Assembly (NCBI GenBank): GCA_003254925.1 | Contig: QANZ01003782.1 | Location: 1-64,000 of the forward strand | Direction of reading: 5' to 3' | Source of the DNA: Chamaecrista fasciculata | Lineage: Eukaryota; Streptophyta; Magnoliopsida; Fabales; Fabaceae | Length of the DNA: 64,000 nucleotides | Shown here: positions 12,379 through 22,537 of the stretch, piece after piece | How the letters are laid out: every line of letters begins with the position of its first letter | Position numbering within the stretch: the first letter of the stretch is position 1 | Program-made: the position numbers and the translations under genes | The notes under the pieces: model-generated | Database searches by the model: none | Seen by the model: the letters and a program-made list of their open reading frames with translations, nothing else | What the model was told of the DNA's origin: nothing

Positions 12379-12574
12379 AGATGATCAATTTGGCACTATA
12401 ATCTCCAGTCTGAATGAACTTGCTATTTCTTGGGCTTAAAAATCAAAATATTTATACCCTACTGGATTGATTACATGTACTGTTTTCTGGGTCTTAGAAC
12501 TTTCATTCTTGAAATGATCAATCCTTGACTTTTTTGAAAAGGAATAATGTAATTTGAATTTTATGGTTGCTTCC

Positions 12575-12580
12575 AATAAA
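12575..12580 (+). terminator. Polyadenylation signal of the USP gene
   Basis: A canonical AATAAA lies about 200 bases after the stop codon in AT-rich sequence. Confidence 0.5.
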
Positions 12581-12926
12581 AAATTTTAGTAATAGCTTCT
12601 AGCCTTGCCTATGTTACCTGGAATCTTCTTTGTCCATCTAGACATATTATGACACAGCTTCGTGTTTTGTGTTTGGTCGGTGCTGATGATCTGTCTTGTT
12701 GATAATATTAAGTAAGATCGATTCCCACCCTTCGTTTTCTTTCCAGCTCATTTACAAATATATATTTTTTTAAATTCAAATCTAAAGAATATTTCCTCAA
12801 TATTGGTTAAGGCTCTTATAATTCAGTAAAACAGATTTCATAAGCACTTTCGGATTTACATTTATGTTCACAAAATCTAGTGCTAAACTGGTGTCTAAAA
12901 TTCTCCTTTAGAAAAGTTAGGAAAAA

Positions 12927-13965
12927 GAGAAAACCTAGTTTTTGTAAATACGAATTAGTCTTTGAATTTTATACCATCGTCAACCTTTTGGTTCTTGAAT
13001 TGTAGAAAAATACGAATTAGTCCTTCATTCTTACACCATTGTTGACATTTTGGTCCCTGAGCTGTTGGTTATGTGGTCTCTAAATCAACTTTCATACTTA
13101 GAATAATTTTTCACATAATAAAAATAGGGTGAATTACACTTTGGTATCATGTTCTTTGCACCGTTAACATTTTGGTACTCTGTTCTTTCAAAAGTGACAT
13201 TTTGGTACCCTGTTCTTTGTACCATTAACACTTTGGTACCCTGTTTCATTGACCATTTTCCTTTGGTACCATGTTCTTTCCGATTTGTTACCATGTTCTA
13301 TCTTTGGCAGCGTACCAAAGTATTAATGGTGCAAAGAACATGGTCCTAAAATGTCACTTTTGAAAGAACATGTTGCTAAAATGTTAACGGTGCAAAGAAC
13401 AGGGTACCAAAGTGTCACTTTTGAAAGAATAGGGTACCAAAGTGAAATCGGTCCATAGAACAAAATACCAAAGTGTAATTTACCCTAAAAAATAATCTTC
13501 CATCTACAAGCACACCTCTCTCAAGTCTCATGTGCATCCTCTAACCTCCCTCATCCTCCCCCACTCATGACCTCCACGCTGCACAACACCATCTCCGATG
13601 TTGTCAGCGAGCATCGACCCAAACTTCACTTGAAAGTGTCCCGGCAGCCGACAGATAAAGATTCTGTCGATAGTCAAGATCCACAATCAAGAATAGGACA
13701 GGTGTATAATTTGTTTTAAATTATTCTTTATGATGTGTAAAATGAATTTTAGTATGAGAGTTGATTTGGAGGTCATCACATAACCATTTAATAGTACCAC
13801 GTCATCATTTCACGGCCATGTCATCGGGCTAACTAACAGTTAACAACTCAGGATCAAAAAGTTGACGGTAGTGTAAAATTCAAGGACTGATTTATATATT
13901 CCTACATTTCATGGACTAAATTGTTGACTCAGTAACAATTCAGAAACTAAAATGTAAGTTTTCTC
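12927..13965. mobile_element. MULE-like TIR element (GAGAAAACC ends) with nested foldback
   Basis: Ends GAGAAAACCTAG and ..AAGTTTTCTC are inverse and are flanked by an exact direct repeat TTAGGAAAAA (12917-12926 and 13966-13975). The arms carry GGTCCCTGA/GACTAAA motifs. It shares its end sequence with family B (47716, 48797). A second element (13127-13485) sits inside. A GC-richer stretch, 13490-13690, could be captured host DNA, but I cannot identify it. Confidence 0.7.
13127..13485. mobile_element. Foldback MITE, family D (GGTAAATTACACTTTGGTACC), copy 1
   Basis: Almost the whole 359 bases form a hairpin. The left arm repeats CTTTGGTACCCTGTTCTTT-like units, the right arm holds the inverse (AAAGAACAGGGTACCAAAG). 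Ends are GGGTGAATTACACTTTGG and CCAAAGTGTAATTTACCC. Near-identical flanks TAAAAATA/TAAAAAATA suggest a target duplication. Other copies: 26954-27247 and 55791-56347. Confidence 0.75.
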
Positions 13966-13975
13966 TTAGGAAAAA

Positions 13976-14650
13976 CTTTCAAGGCGTGGGAATCCGTTAA
14001 AACTAGTGAATGTATGATATGCAGCAATTGAGAAGTTTTAAAGTAACATCAAAACATCAAATTAATCAGAAACTCATCTCACCAAAAGGAAAAATTAATT
14101 AGAAAGTCAACATGGAGTTACATAGAATATCTGAATCTTAAAATATCTGATTCTGAAGTAAATTTTTAGGTTTCAGAAGTTGGGGTATTCTACAAATGTT
14201 ATAAAAAGAAGCCATCAGTTAATCACTTAATTGTAACGTCTCTGCTCTCCTCTCCTCCAATTTTAACTTTCACAAAGTTTGAGACTTGGCTTACTGAATG
14301 AAAGGCATTGACAAGGCCCAAAAGACAACAAGTTTTAATGTGTGGACCCTCAAAGTTTCAAGGGTTTTGGGCTCTCCAGCCCATTAAAATAATGAGACTG
14401 AAAGTCTAGTTTCTTTTGTTTTTTCATAATGTCTGAAAGTCTGGTTGAAAAAGTTAAAATGAGTCCGAAATAAAAAAGTTAAAAAAAAACGTCAAATGTT
14501 TTGGGCCTGAAGAAAAATGGGTCAAATTTAAAGAGCCCAAATATAAACAAGTTGGGCTCAAGCTTTCTCCAAACTTGGCCCGAAAGTGTTTTATATTATA
14601 TATAAATATATTTATAAAATATGATTAATAGGAGAATGTATTCTTTTTTG
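13976..14650. other. Intergenic stretch without recognised features
   Basis: Contains several GGGCC/CCCAA-type patches (14310-14580), some mutually inverse, which may be an old inverted-repeat element. No gene seen. Confidence 0.4.
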
Positions 14651-16200
14651 GAGTTTAAATGAGCTATCAAATTATAATTAGATTTTAGTCCAAAATCTGA
14701 AATAGTCCTGTTTGTTTCAGATTATATTATAATCTGATTATAATCTATAAAAATCTCATATCTTAAAATACTCAATTACTATTATACCCTATTAACATAC
14801 CTATAATTACCTACACTTCAATATATTCAAATATACTCAAAGGGCATTTTAGTCATTTTATATCACCACTCATTTATTACACCTACAACAATCTCTCTCC
14901 ATCACATCACTTTTCACCATTTTTCTTAATTTTTTTCTAAATTATTATAATTAACTTTTTGCTTTTAATTATTTTTAATATTTAATAAAATAATAATAGT
15001 AATTTATTTTTTAGCTAAATATTAATTAATATTATATTGTTATTATTAAAAATAATTTCTATTCCTCTTATTTAAGAAAATTAACTATATAAATTCAACC
15101 AAAATATTTAAAAACGTTAAAGGGTCATTTTGGCCCATTATGTTTCAAAATGTTCAAATTGGTCCTAAATGTTTGCAAAATGACTCATTTTGGTCCTAAA
15201 TATTAGTAAAATATTTCATTTTGATCCCAAACTATTGAATTTAGTCATATTTCTCTCGTCTTTCATTTCAAATTCAAAGAACTTGTTAAGAGGAACTCGT
15301 AGCTCTGAATTTGTCGCATTCGAATTTGAAACGAGAGAGATATGATCAGCATTGCTTGTTTGATCGTAAAACGAGTGGTCAACTTTCAGGACCGATCTGA
15401 CCTCGTTTGCTGACGAATCCAACTGGATAGAGAAAGTACTCTTCAAGAATAATACGTAGTTCTAAATTCGTCACGTTTGAACTTGAGACAAGTCATGTTC
15501 AATAGTTTTGGACCAAAATAAACATTTTACAAATATTTAGGACCAATTTGAACATTTTAAAACATAATGGACCAAAATGAACATTAAGGCATACATTTAC
15601 GACCAAAATGACCCTTTAACCTATTTAAAAATTTTGTTTTAAATAACGAATCATCACTATTTTAGAACAACTCTGTATGTTTTCAACTTTTGTTTTTTCT
15701 ATTAGGGACTGATGTGTTAACTCAGTAAAAATTAAATGGCTCAAAAGTCAAATTTTTTTAAGCGGTTGATTCGTTCAGTCAATACAGAATGAAGGACCAA
15801 AAAGTAAGTGTCATAGTATGTATAGTTATCAAGTGGAATAATCTAGGAAAAGCTCCAAATTGGAGTTTTTTTTAAAAAAATTGATTATTACAATTCCCTA
15901 TGCAAAAAATTTCACAAAACAAAAATCTACTTTTCAAATTTTTTATCCAAACAACTCAAATTATTCAAAAATTCAAAAAGTCAAAAAGTAATATTCTATT
16001 CCAATTTTATCCCTATACAATATATCAATTTCCATACTCTTCTATTACCAAACCCGATCATTACATACCTATTTAAATAATTTCACACCCTAAAAATCTC
16101 CTTTTTCAAAAACTCATCCAAACACCCTTTGATTATAATTCAATCAGATTATAATCCAATCAAATTATAATTTGATAGATCATTTAAACGAATTGAGCCT
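14651..16200 (+). mobile_element. Modular TIR element E2 with ATTATAATC subterminal repeats
   Basis: The tips are inverse around GTTTAAATGA(G/T)CTATCAAATTATAA. Next to both tips, ATTATAATC-type motifs repeat (14720-14750 and 16130-16180). The interior has the left module near 14780-14822 and the right module near 16051-16090 shared with the elements at 6325-8236 and 35161-36261. A separate MULE-like element (15115-15621) is inserted within it. No coding region found. Confidence 0.6.
15115..15621. mobile_element. Foldback MULE-like element inserted in E2
   Basis: Ends are GTTAAAGGGTCATTTTGGCC and the near-perfect inverse GACCAAAATGACCCTTTAAC. An exact 10-base repeat TATTTAAAAA flanks it (15105-15114 and 15622-15631). 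The arms carry GGTCCTAAAT(A/G)TT units and their inverse. The centre (15240-15480) contains further inverted halves around TCATATTTCTCTCGT. A weaker relative lies near 44035-44215. Confidence 0.8.
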
Positions 16201-16440
16201 AATTCTCATGCTAATTTGAAAAGGTATTTCTTTTTAGAATTTACAGAGAGGTGAAATTTGTGAAATTCTCCTAGCTTGACTCTCACTCTCCTCTCTTCTC
16301 ATGGCAAGCATCGATTTCTTTTTCTCCTTCAAGATAAGGCTCCAAATAATTGGACTAAGACCTAATTTAAATTTCTAATTTATTTTCAAACGAAGCATTT
16401 TAAATGTTAAGAATAAAATTGGTGGTAATGAAAATATTTA

Positions 16441-18216
16441 TGAGTAAACTATCAAATCAGTCCCCAAATTTTTGCTCGGTTACAGATAAGTCCCTGGATT
16501 TAGCTAATAGACGAATAAGTCCTCGAATTTATTGACCGTTAGACGAATTGGTCCCTCCGTCAACCTGACATTACAAAAAACGTGACGTGGCACGTTAAGT
16601 GCTGATGTGGCACGTTAATTGCCACTTTAGCACGGGGTTAACTGAAAAAATAAAACTGCCAACTGGGTTATTATGCGCCACATCAGCATTATTATTTAAA
16701 AATAAAAAAGAAATTTTGTGTGTTGTCAAATAGGTCCCTGACTTCAATTTTTATCCCATTATTTTCAATGCCCCCTCTTTTTCATCATCTTCATTCATTT
16801 TAGTCCCAAATCCTCAAAATAAAATTGTAAAGAGTCTCAAAATTCATTCAAACATTTCAATTTAGTCCTTAAACTTTAAAACCCCAAACCCCAAACCCTA
16901 AAATCCCATACCCCAAACTCTAAACTCTAAAACCCCAAACCCCAAACCCTAAACTCTAAAACCCCAAAATCCCAAACCCAAACCCAAACCCTAAAACCTA
17001 AAACCCAAAATCATAAACTCTAAAACCCAAACCCCAAACCCTAAAATCCCATACCCCAAACTCTAAGACCCCAAACCCCAAACTCTAAAACCCTAAACCC
17101 CAACCCCTAAAATCCTAAACCCGAAACCCCAAATCCTAAAACCTTAAACCCTAAAATCTCATACCCTAAACTCTAAAACCCCAAACCCCAAACTAAAACT
17201 CCAAACCCCAAACCATAAAATCCCAAACCCCAAACCCTAAAACTTAAAACCCCAAACCCTAAACTCTAAAACCCCAAACCCCAAACCCTAAAATCCCACA
17301 CCCTAAACTTTTTGGTTTATTATCTATTCATTTAATTAGAGGACCAATTTTTCTAACATATTGAACTATTGTGATAAATTCAGGGACTGATTTGTATAAT
17401 ACTGTTGCACGTCACAATTGTTGAACTTTAATGTACAGTCACAATTCTGATTATAGTTTGAGGTTTTAGAGTTTAGGGTTTGGGGTTTAGAGTCTGAGGT
17501 TTTAGAGTTTGGGGTTTAGGGTTTAGGGTGTATGGGATTTTAGGATTTGGGGTTTGGGTTTTAGAGTTTATGGCTTGGAGTTTTAGGTTTTAGGGTTTGG
17601 GGTTTTAAATTTTGGGGTTTTAGAGTTTAGGGTTTGGGGTTTAGGGTTTTAGGGTTTGGGGTTCTAGAGTTTAAGGACTCAATTAAAATGTTTGGAAGAA
17701 TTTTGGGACACTTTACAATTTTAGGATTTTAGGGTTTTAGGGTGTTTGATTTTAGGGTTTAGGATGTAGGTTTTAGGGTTTGGGGATTTAGGGTTTGGGG
17801 TTTTAATATTTTTAAGGACTAAATTGGAATGTTTGGAAGAGTTTTGGGACACTTTACAATTTTATTTTGAGGATTTGAGACTAAAATGAATGAAGATGAT
17901 GAAAAAGAGGGGAAATTGAAAATAATTGGATAAAAATTGAAGTCAGGGACCTATTTGACAAGACACATTTTTTATTTTATTTTTAAGTAACAATGCTGAT
18001 GTGGCACATAATAACCAGTTGGCAGTTTTTTTTTAGTTAATCCCGTGCTGATGTGGCAATTAACGTGTCACGTCACGTTTTTTTGAACGTCAGGTTAACG
18101 GAGGGATCAATTTGTATAACGTGTGATAAATTCGGGGACTTATTCGTCTATTAGCTAAATTTAGGGACTTATTTGTAACTGAGCAAAAATCCGGGAACTG
18201 ATTTTATAGTTTACTC
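16441..18216. mobile_element. Large foldback element, TGAGTAAAC family, copy 1, with telomere-like arrays
   Basis: Begins TGAGTAAACTAT and ends ATAGTTTACTC, with long inverted arms of roughly 400 bases that include GGTCCCT-type motifs, ACGTGACGTGGCACGTTAA and TTCATCATCTTCATTC. A 9-base repeat AAATATTTA flanks it (16432-16440, 18217-18225), as for Mutator-like elements. The arms turn into CCCTAAA/CCCCAAA-rich arrays (16876-17310) and their inverse (17455-17830). No coding region. The short spacer near 17400 has no recognised gene fragment, unlike the copies at 22538 and 36777. Confidence 0.82.
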
Positions 18217-18225
18217 AAATATTTA

Positions 18226-19388
18226 TTATTTCAAATCACATGCTATTTGAAATTCTATAATCCAAACACAGCATAGTAAAAGTTGAAATTGATGTGGGTT
18301 GCTGTCCACTTAGCCATATGTGAGCTCCAACGATATCCTTTAACGCTAAGTGTTAGGTAAATCTCTTTTATATTTTTTTTTCTTAAATTTATATTTTTTT
18401 CGTTGAATTTTAGATAGTCACCAAATTATTGATAATTATAATATTTTAAAATCAAATCATATATTTTAATTATTTAATAACTAATATCATAGTTGTAGAC
18501 TTGTAGTATAGTCTCCGAAGAGGAGTTCATTGTGATGTGATCCTCCTCAACTTCATTAGCGTGTTCAGATTGAAAAGAGTGAAACCTAATAACCAAATGT
18601 AATAATAATTAATGAAGTTTTGAAGTTTGATCTTGATCATTTAAAGCTTCGAACTTATAATCATTTGATGTTTTGAACTTTGTGCTTGCAGTGTTGCATC
18701 AAGACCATTGGATTCATCTGGCTAATTGTGAAACGTGGCCTTTGTTATTTATTTTTTATTTTCCTTTCATGAAAACTACAGAGCCACAATTGCCGACTTA
18801 TTTTTTATTTTCCTTCAAGGTGGATCCTGATGTCGTTTCGGTGTCGGACAACATGGAAAATGCTTCAAATTTTACTACCAACAAATACCCTTTCTATCCA
18901 CGGTCACCATCACGAGTACACACCATCAACAAAGGAGTGAGCCAATGAGTGGTTTCCTTTGCAGTGAGGTTTTGGCTGAGAATTTTAAAATTGGCAACGG
19001 GGTTGATTCTAATACAACCAACGAATGGATAACTAAAATTATTTTCTTGTACATATTTATTGAATGATTTTGACTATTTTATTTATTTAATTATCTATAA
19101 TTTATAATTTATGACACACAAAAAATTTTTAAAGTATGAAAATAACCTCAATATTATTATATTTGATTAAAGTACAGATCTACTAAAAATCATGTTTATT
19201 TTTCTTTAAAATATGACTATTTAAAAAATAGATTTCACTAATTATTTAAATACATTTTCTAAAAAAATTACAAGTTAACGCAATGAAACAAATTAATTTT
19301 TTACTAACTACTACAATCTATTAAAATAAAATATCAAACAATCAATAATAAATTACATAACTAATTTTAATCAATTACATAATCACTA
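18226..19388. other. Intergenic stretch without recognised genes
   Basis: An open frame at 18673-18948 (+) of 91 codons has no family resemblance, no splice context and lies in low-complexity AT-rich DNA; I do not accept it as a gene. Nothing else seen. Confidence 0.5.
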
Positions 19389-19397
19389 AAGTCAATA

Positions 19398-21414
19398 GAG
19401 CAAACCCTCTTTTTGGTCCCTCAATTGTTACTGAGTCGAGGAATCGGTCCCTCAATTGTGGGAAACTATAACTCAGTCCCTCAATTGTACAATCCCGTTT
19501 ACGTTTTGGTCCCTCACGTCTGGTCCGTTAGTGATAGAGGTGTTAAGTGATGACGTGTCACCGTTATCTGCTTAGGTGGCCGTTAAATGCTTAGTTGAGG
19601 GACCAAATCCTCGACTCAGTAACAATTGAGGGACCAAAAAGGGGGTTTGCTCAAATTAATATCCAACTCATTTCCACTTGACACCTCATTCAAACTACTC
19701 TCTTGCAATTTGGTCCCAAAACCCCTAAATCCCCTAAAACTTTTTTTAATCCTCTTCTTCATCTTTTTCATCTTCTTCATTCATTTTAGTCCCAAATCCT
19801 AAAAATAAAATTGTAAAGTATCCCAAAACCTTTCCAAACATTCCAATTTAGTCCTTAAATGTATTAAAAACCCTAAAACCCTAAACCCTAAAAAAAATCT
19901 ACTTTGAGTTCATTCATTTTATCCCATTATTCTCAATTTATTAAATCATAATTAAAAAAAACATTTTAGTCCCTGAACCCTAATTTCTTCATCTTCATCT
20001 TCATCCTCATTCCTCTCTCATCTTTCATTCCTCACCGCCGATCCTACTGCTTCAACCAAATCCTCAAACATCAAAATGGCTCGATTCTTCAAATCCTTAA
20101 ACATTCTCTCGCTCGATTCTTCAATTTCTGGGTTTGATTTCAAGTTCACAACCATTTTGGGCGTCGCGAGATACATTCATTCATTTCTTAGGGTTCGAAT
20201 TCGAATTGGGGGAGAAAGTTTGGGGTTTCTTTCGATTTTGAAGAAATTCCGAGAGAATGCCTGCGACTGATGATGAAAACTCGTCGTCGCCGTCGTCGTT
20301 TACCCATTTCGGCCGTTCGCTTTTGAGTCTCTGTCGCGACCATCAGGTTCACTCCATGGAAAGCTCAACGACGCCACATGTTCACTCTGTCGCGACTTGC
20401 TTTCTCTCTCATGAGTCTCTAAGCTTCTCGATTCCTTCCTTCGCTGCCACGAGAGCTTTTCGGCTGATGATTAATGATGATGATGATGATATGAACTGAT
20501 GATGAACTAATTTTTTTTAATCAAGAATTGATGAATTGATGAAACTTGTGTAATCTTTGGTGATTTCTGGTTGTGTAGTTTTAGGGTTTTGTGGTTTGGG
20601 GTTTGGAGTGGATGAGAAGATGAAGATGATGAAAGATGATGAAAGATGAAGAGGAAAGTAGGATTTAGGGACCAAATTGCAAGAGAGTAGTTTTTTTAGG
20701 GGTTTAGGATTTAGGGTTTAGGGGTTTAGGGTTTTAGATTTTAGGGTTTAGGGTTTTAGAGTTTAGGGTTTTAGGATTTTAGGGTTTTTAATACTTTTAA
20801 GGACTAAATTGGAATGTTTGGAAGAGTTTTGGGACACTTTACAATTTTAGGAATTTAGGGTTTTAGGGTTTAGGGTTTTAGGGTTTAGAGTTTAGGATTT
20901 TAGGGTTTAGGGTTTAGAGTTTGGGGCTTAAGTTTTAGGGTTTTTAATACATTTAAGGACTAAATTGGAATGTTTGGAAGGGTTTTGGGATACTTTACAA
21001 TTTTATTTTTAGCATTTGGGACTAAAATGAATGAAGAAGATGAAAAAGATGAATAAGAGGATTAAAAAAAAGTTTTAGGGGATTTAGGGGTTTTGGGACC
21101 AAATTGCAAGAGAGTAGTTTTAATGAGGTGTCAAGTGGAAATGAGTTGGATACTAATTTGAGCAAACCCCCTTTTTGGTCCCTCAATTGTTACTGAGTCG
21201 AGGATTTGGTCCCTCAACTAAGCATTTAACGGCCACCTAAGCAGATAACGGTGACACGTCATCACTTAACACCTCTATCACTAACGGACCAGACGTGAGG
21301 GACCAAAACGTAAACGGGATTGTACAATTGAGGGACTGAGTTGTAGTTTCCCACAATTGAGGGACCGATTCCTCGACTCAGTAACAATTGAGGGACCAAA
21401 AAGGAGGTTTGCTC
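19398..21414. mobile_element. Large foldback element, GAGCAAACC family, copy 1, with captured segment
   Basis: Begins GAGCAAACC and ends GGTTTGCTC, with an exact 9-base flank repeat AAGTCAATA (19389-19397, 21415-21423). Each outer arm (19398-19653 and about 21159-21414) is itself an inverted repeat whose own two ends read GAGCAAACC../..GGTTTGCTC. Inside these come the shared module (TCTTTTTCATCTTCTTCATT.., TTTAGTCCCAAATCCTAAAA..), CCCTAAA-type arrays (19866-19895 and 20580-20945) and a GC-richer centre (about 20000-20500). Part of that centre, 20085-20395, is missing from the copy at 63207 and partly reappears inverted in the 36777 element. Confidence 0.85.
20085..20395 (+). other. Captured segment, probably from a host gene
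   Basis: This 311-base piece has higher GC and codon-like composition than its surroundings. The first part (ATTCTCTCGCTCGATTCTTC.. up to GTTTACCCATTTCGG) matches the inverse of about 38090-38417 with only a few changes and an internal deletion. The source gene is not recognised. Open frames here (20076-20270, 20257-20499) overlap in different frames and are not accepted as genes. Confidence 0.6.
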
Positions 21415-21629
21415 AAGTCAATATTATCACATTAATTTTTTTCTATAAAAAGAAATTACTATATTTAAATAAATAATTACTATATAATAAATAATTACCA
21501 TATAACGGTATTAGAAAATAATTTCCCAAAATAAGTTATTGATAAATTTTAAATTAAACAAAATAATTTTTTTAAAAAGAGATATTGGGTTATTTCAATA
21601 TATCTATATCTATATCTATATCTATCTAT

Positions 21630-21959
21630 ATCTATATTTATTTATACTATATTATATGTCTCAGGCTCTTTCTGGTAGTTGGTCATATAAACTATAGTCT
21701 AAAATGAATATCTATAAAAAAATATTTCTATATATATATATATATAACTTCCCATATAACTCATGTTATCCATGAATCCCAATAGTTGGGTTTAAATTTC
21801 AAAACTCTTTTTCCCTTATTTGTTCTATAATATTATATATATTTTATTTTCACTTTTCAATTATTTCTAAATAATTTCAAATTTTAAATTATTTTTATTT
21901 TTTTAATTATAACTTTACATAGATATTTACGTGTTCGTTAGGGCACGCAAAACCCCTAG
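21630..21959 (+). mobile_element. Short non-autonomous Helitron, copy 1
   Basis: The 3' end has the hairpin GTGTTCGTTAGGGCAC followed by GCAAAACCC and CTAG, then T, the Helitron 3' layout. The 5' part (ATTATATGTCTCAGGCTCTT, TCTGGTAGTTGG) matches the 38996-39175 copy. The start is placed at a TC within a TATATC microsatellite (21598-21640) and is uncertain. Confidence 0.65.
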
Positions 21960-22528
21960 TATATATAATAGATCAATCAACACCTCCGGAACCACGAAAC
22001 CTTTTTTTTTCCTCCTTTCATGCTTTATCTCACAAGAACAGAAAGTACAATGAATTTAATTTCAAATGAAACCGTCAAGATTCAAGCAAAAATAAATAAA
22101 TAAATAAATCGTGAAGATAAATGACAGTTTCTTTGAAACAAAACCGTCATCCTCCTTGACAGTTTTCTTCAGAATTTCAGAAAAAGGAAACCGTCATCCA
22201 AGATGAGGATTACGGTTTTTGTTGAAACCGCTTCTTCATTTGACGGTTTTTTTGTTTCATTTTATTGTCATCTGGTTTAGCGATTTACTCTAGAGAAAAA
22301 AGTCATCTCAATTGACGTTTTCTTTATATCCCATTTTTGCTACAGTAAAAATAGCTTATCTACGTAAAACAATAATCCAAATATATAATTTCTAATTTTT
22401 TTTGGTGCGAACAAAAAAAGTTTACTTTAGAGAAAATGACGCCATCTCACTTTACTGGTTCACCTCTATGTAGCATATGATAAAATTAGAACATGGCACT
22501 AATAAGTTGCTCATTAAATTGACAAATT
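21960..22528. repeat. Region with clustered AACCGTC / GACGGTT motifs
   Basis: Between 22068 and 22312 the core AAACCGTCA or its inverse (and variants GACAGTTT, GACGTTTT) appears about nine times in alternating orientation. The pattern resembles subterminal repeats of a CACTA-type transposon, but terminal CACTA motifs are not convincingly present. No gene here. Confidence 0.4.
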
Positions 22529-22537
22529 AAAGCAATT

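Noticed and set aside
16876-17310. Possible chromosome end or fusion site from CCCTAAA repeats
   Set aside because: The arrays are degenerate, mirrored, and contained in elements with 9-base target duplications.
18673-18948. 91-codon plus-strand frame
   Set aside because: Odd internal duplication (FIFYFPFMKTTEPQLPTYFLFSFK) arises from repeated TTATTTTTTATTTTCCTT; no gene family seen.
20257-20499. 80-codon frame ending in an Asp-rich run
   Set aside because: The Asp run is a GAT microsatellite; the frame is inside the captured segment of a mobile element, with no family match.
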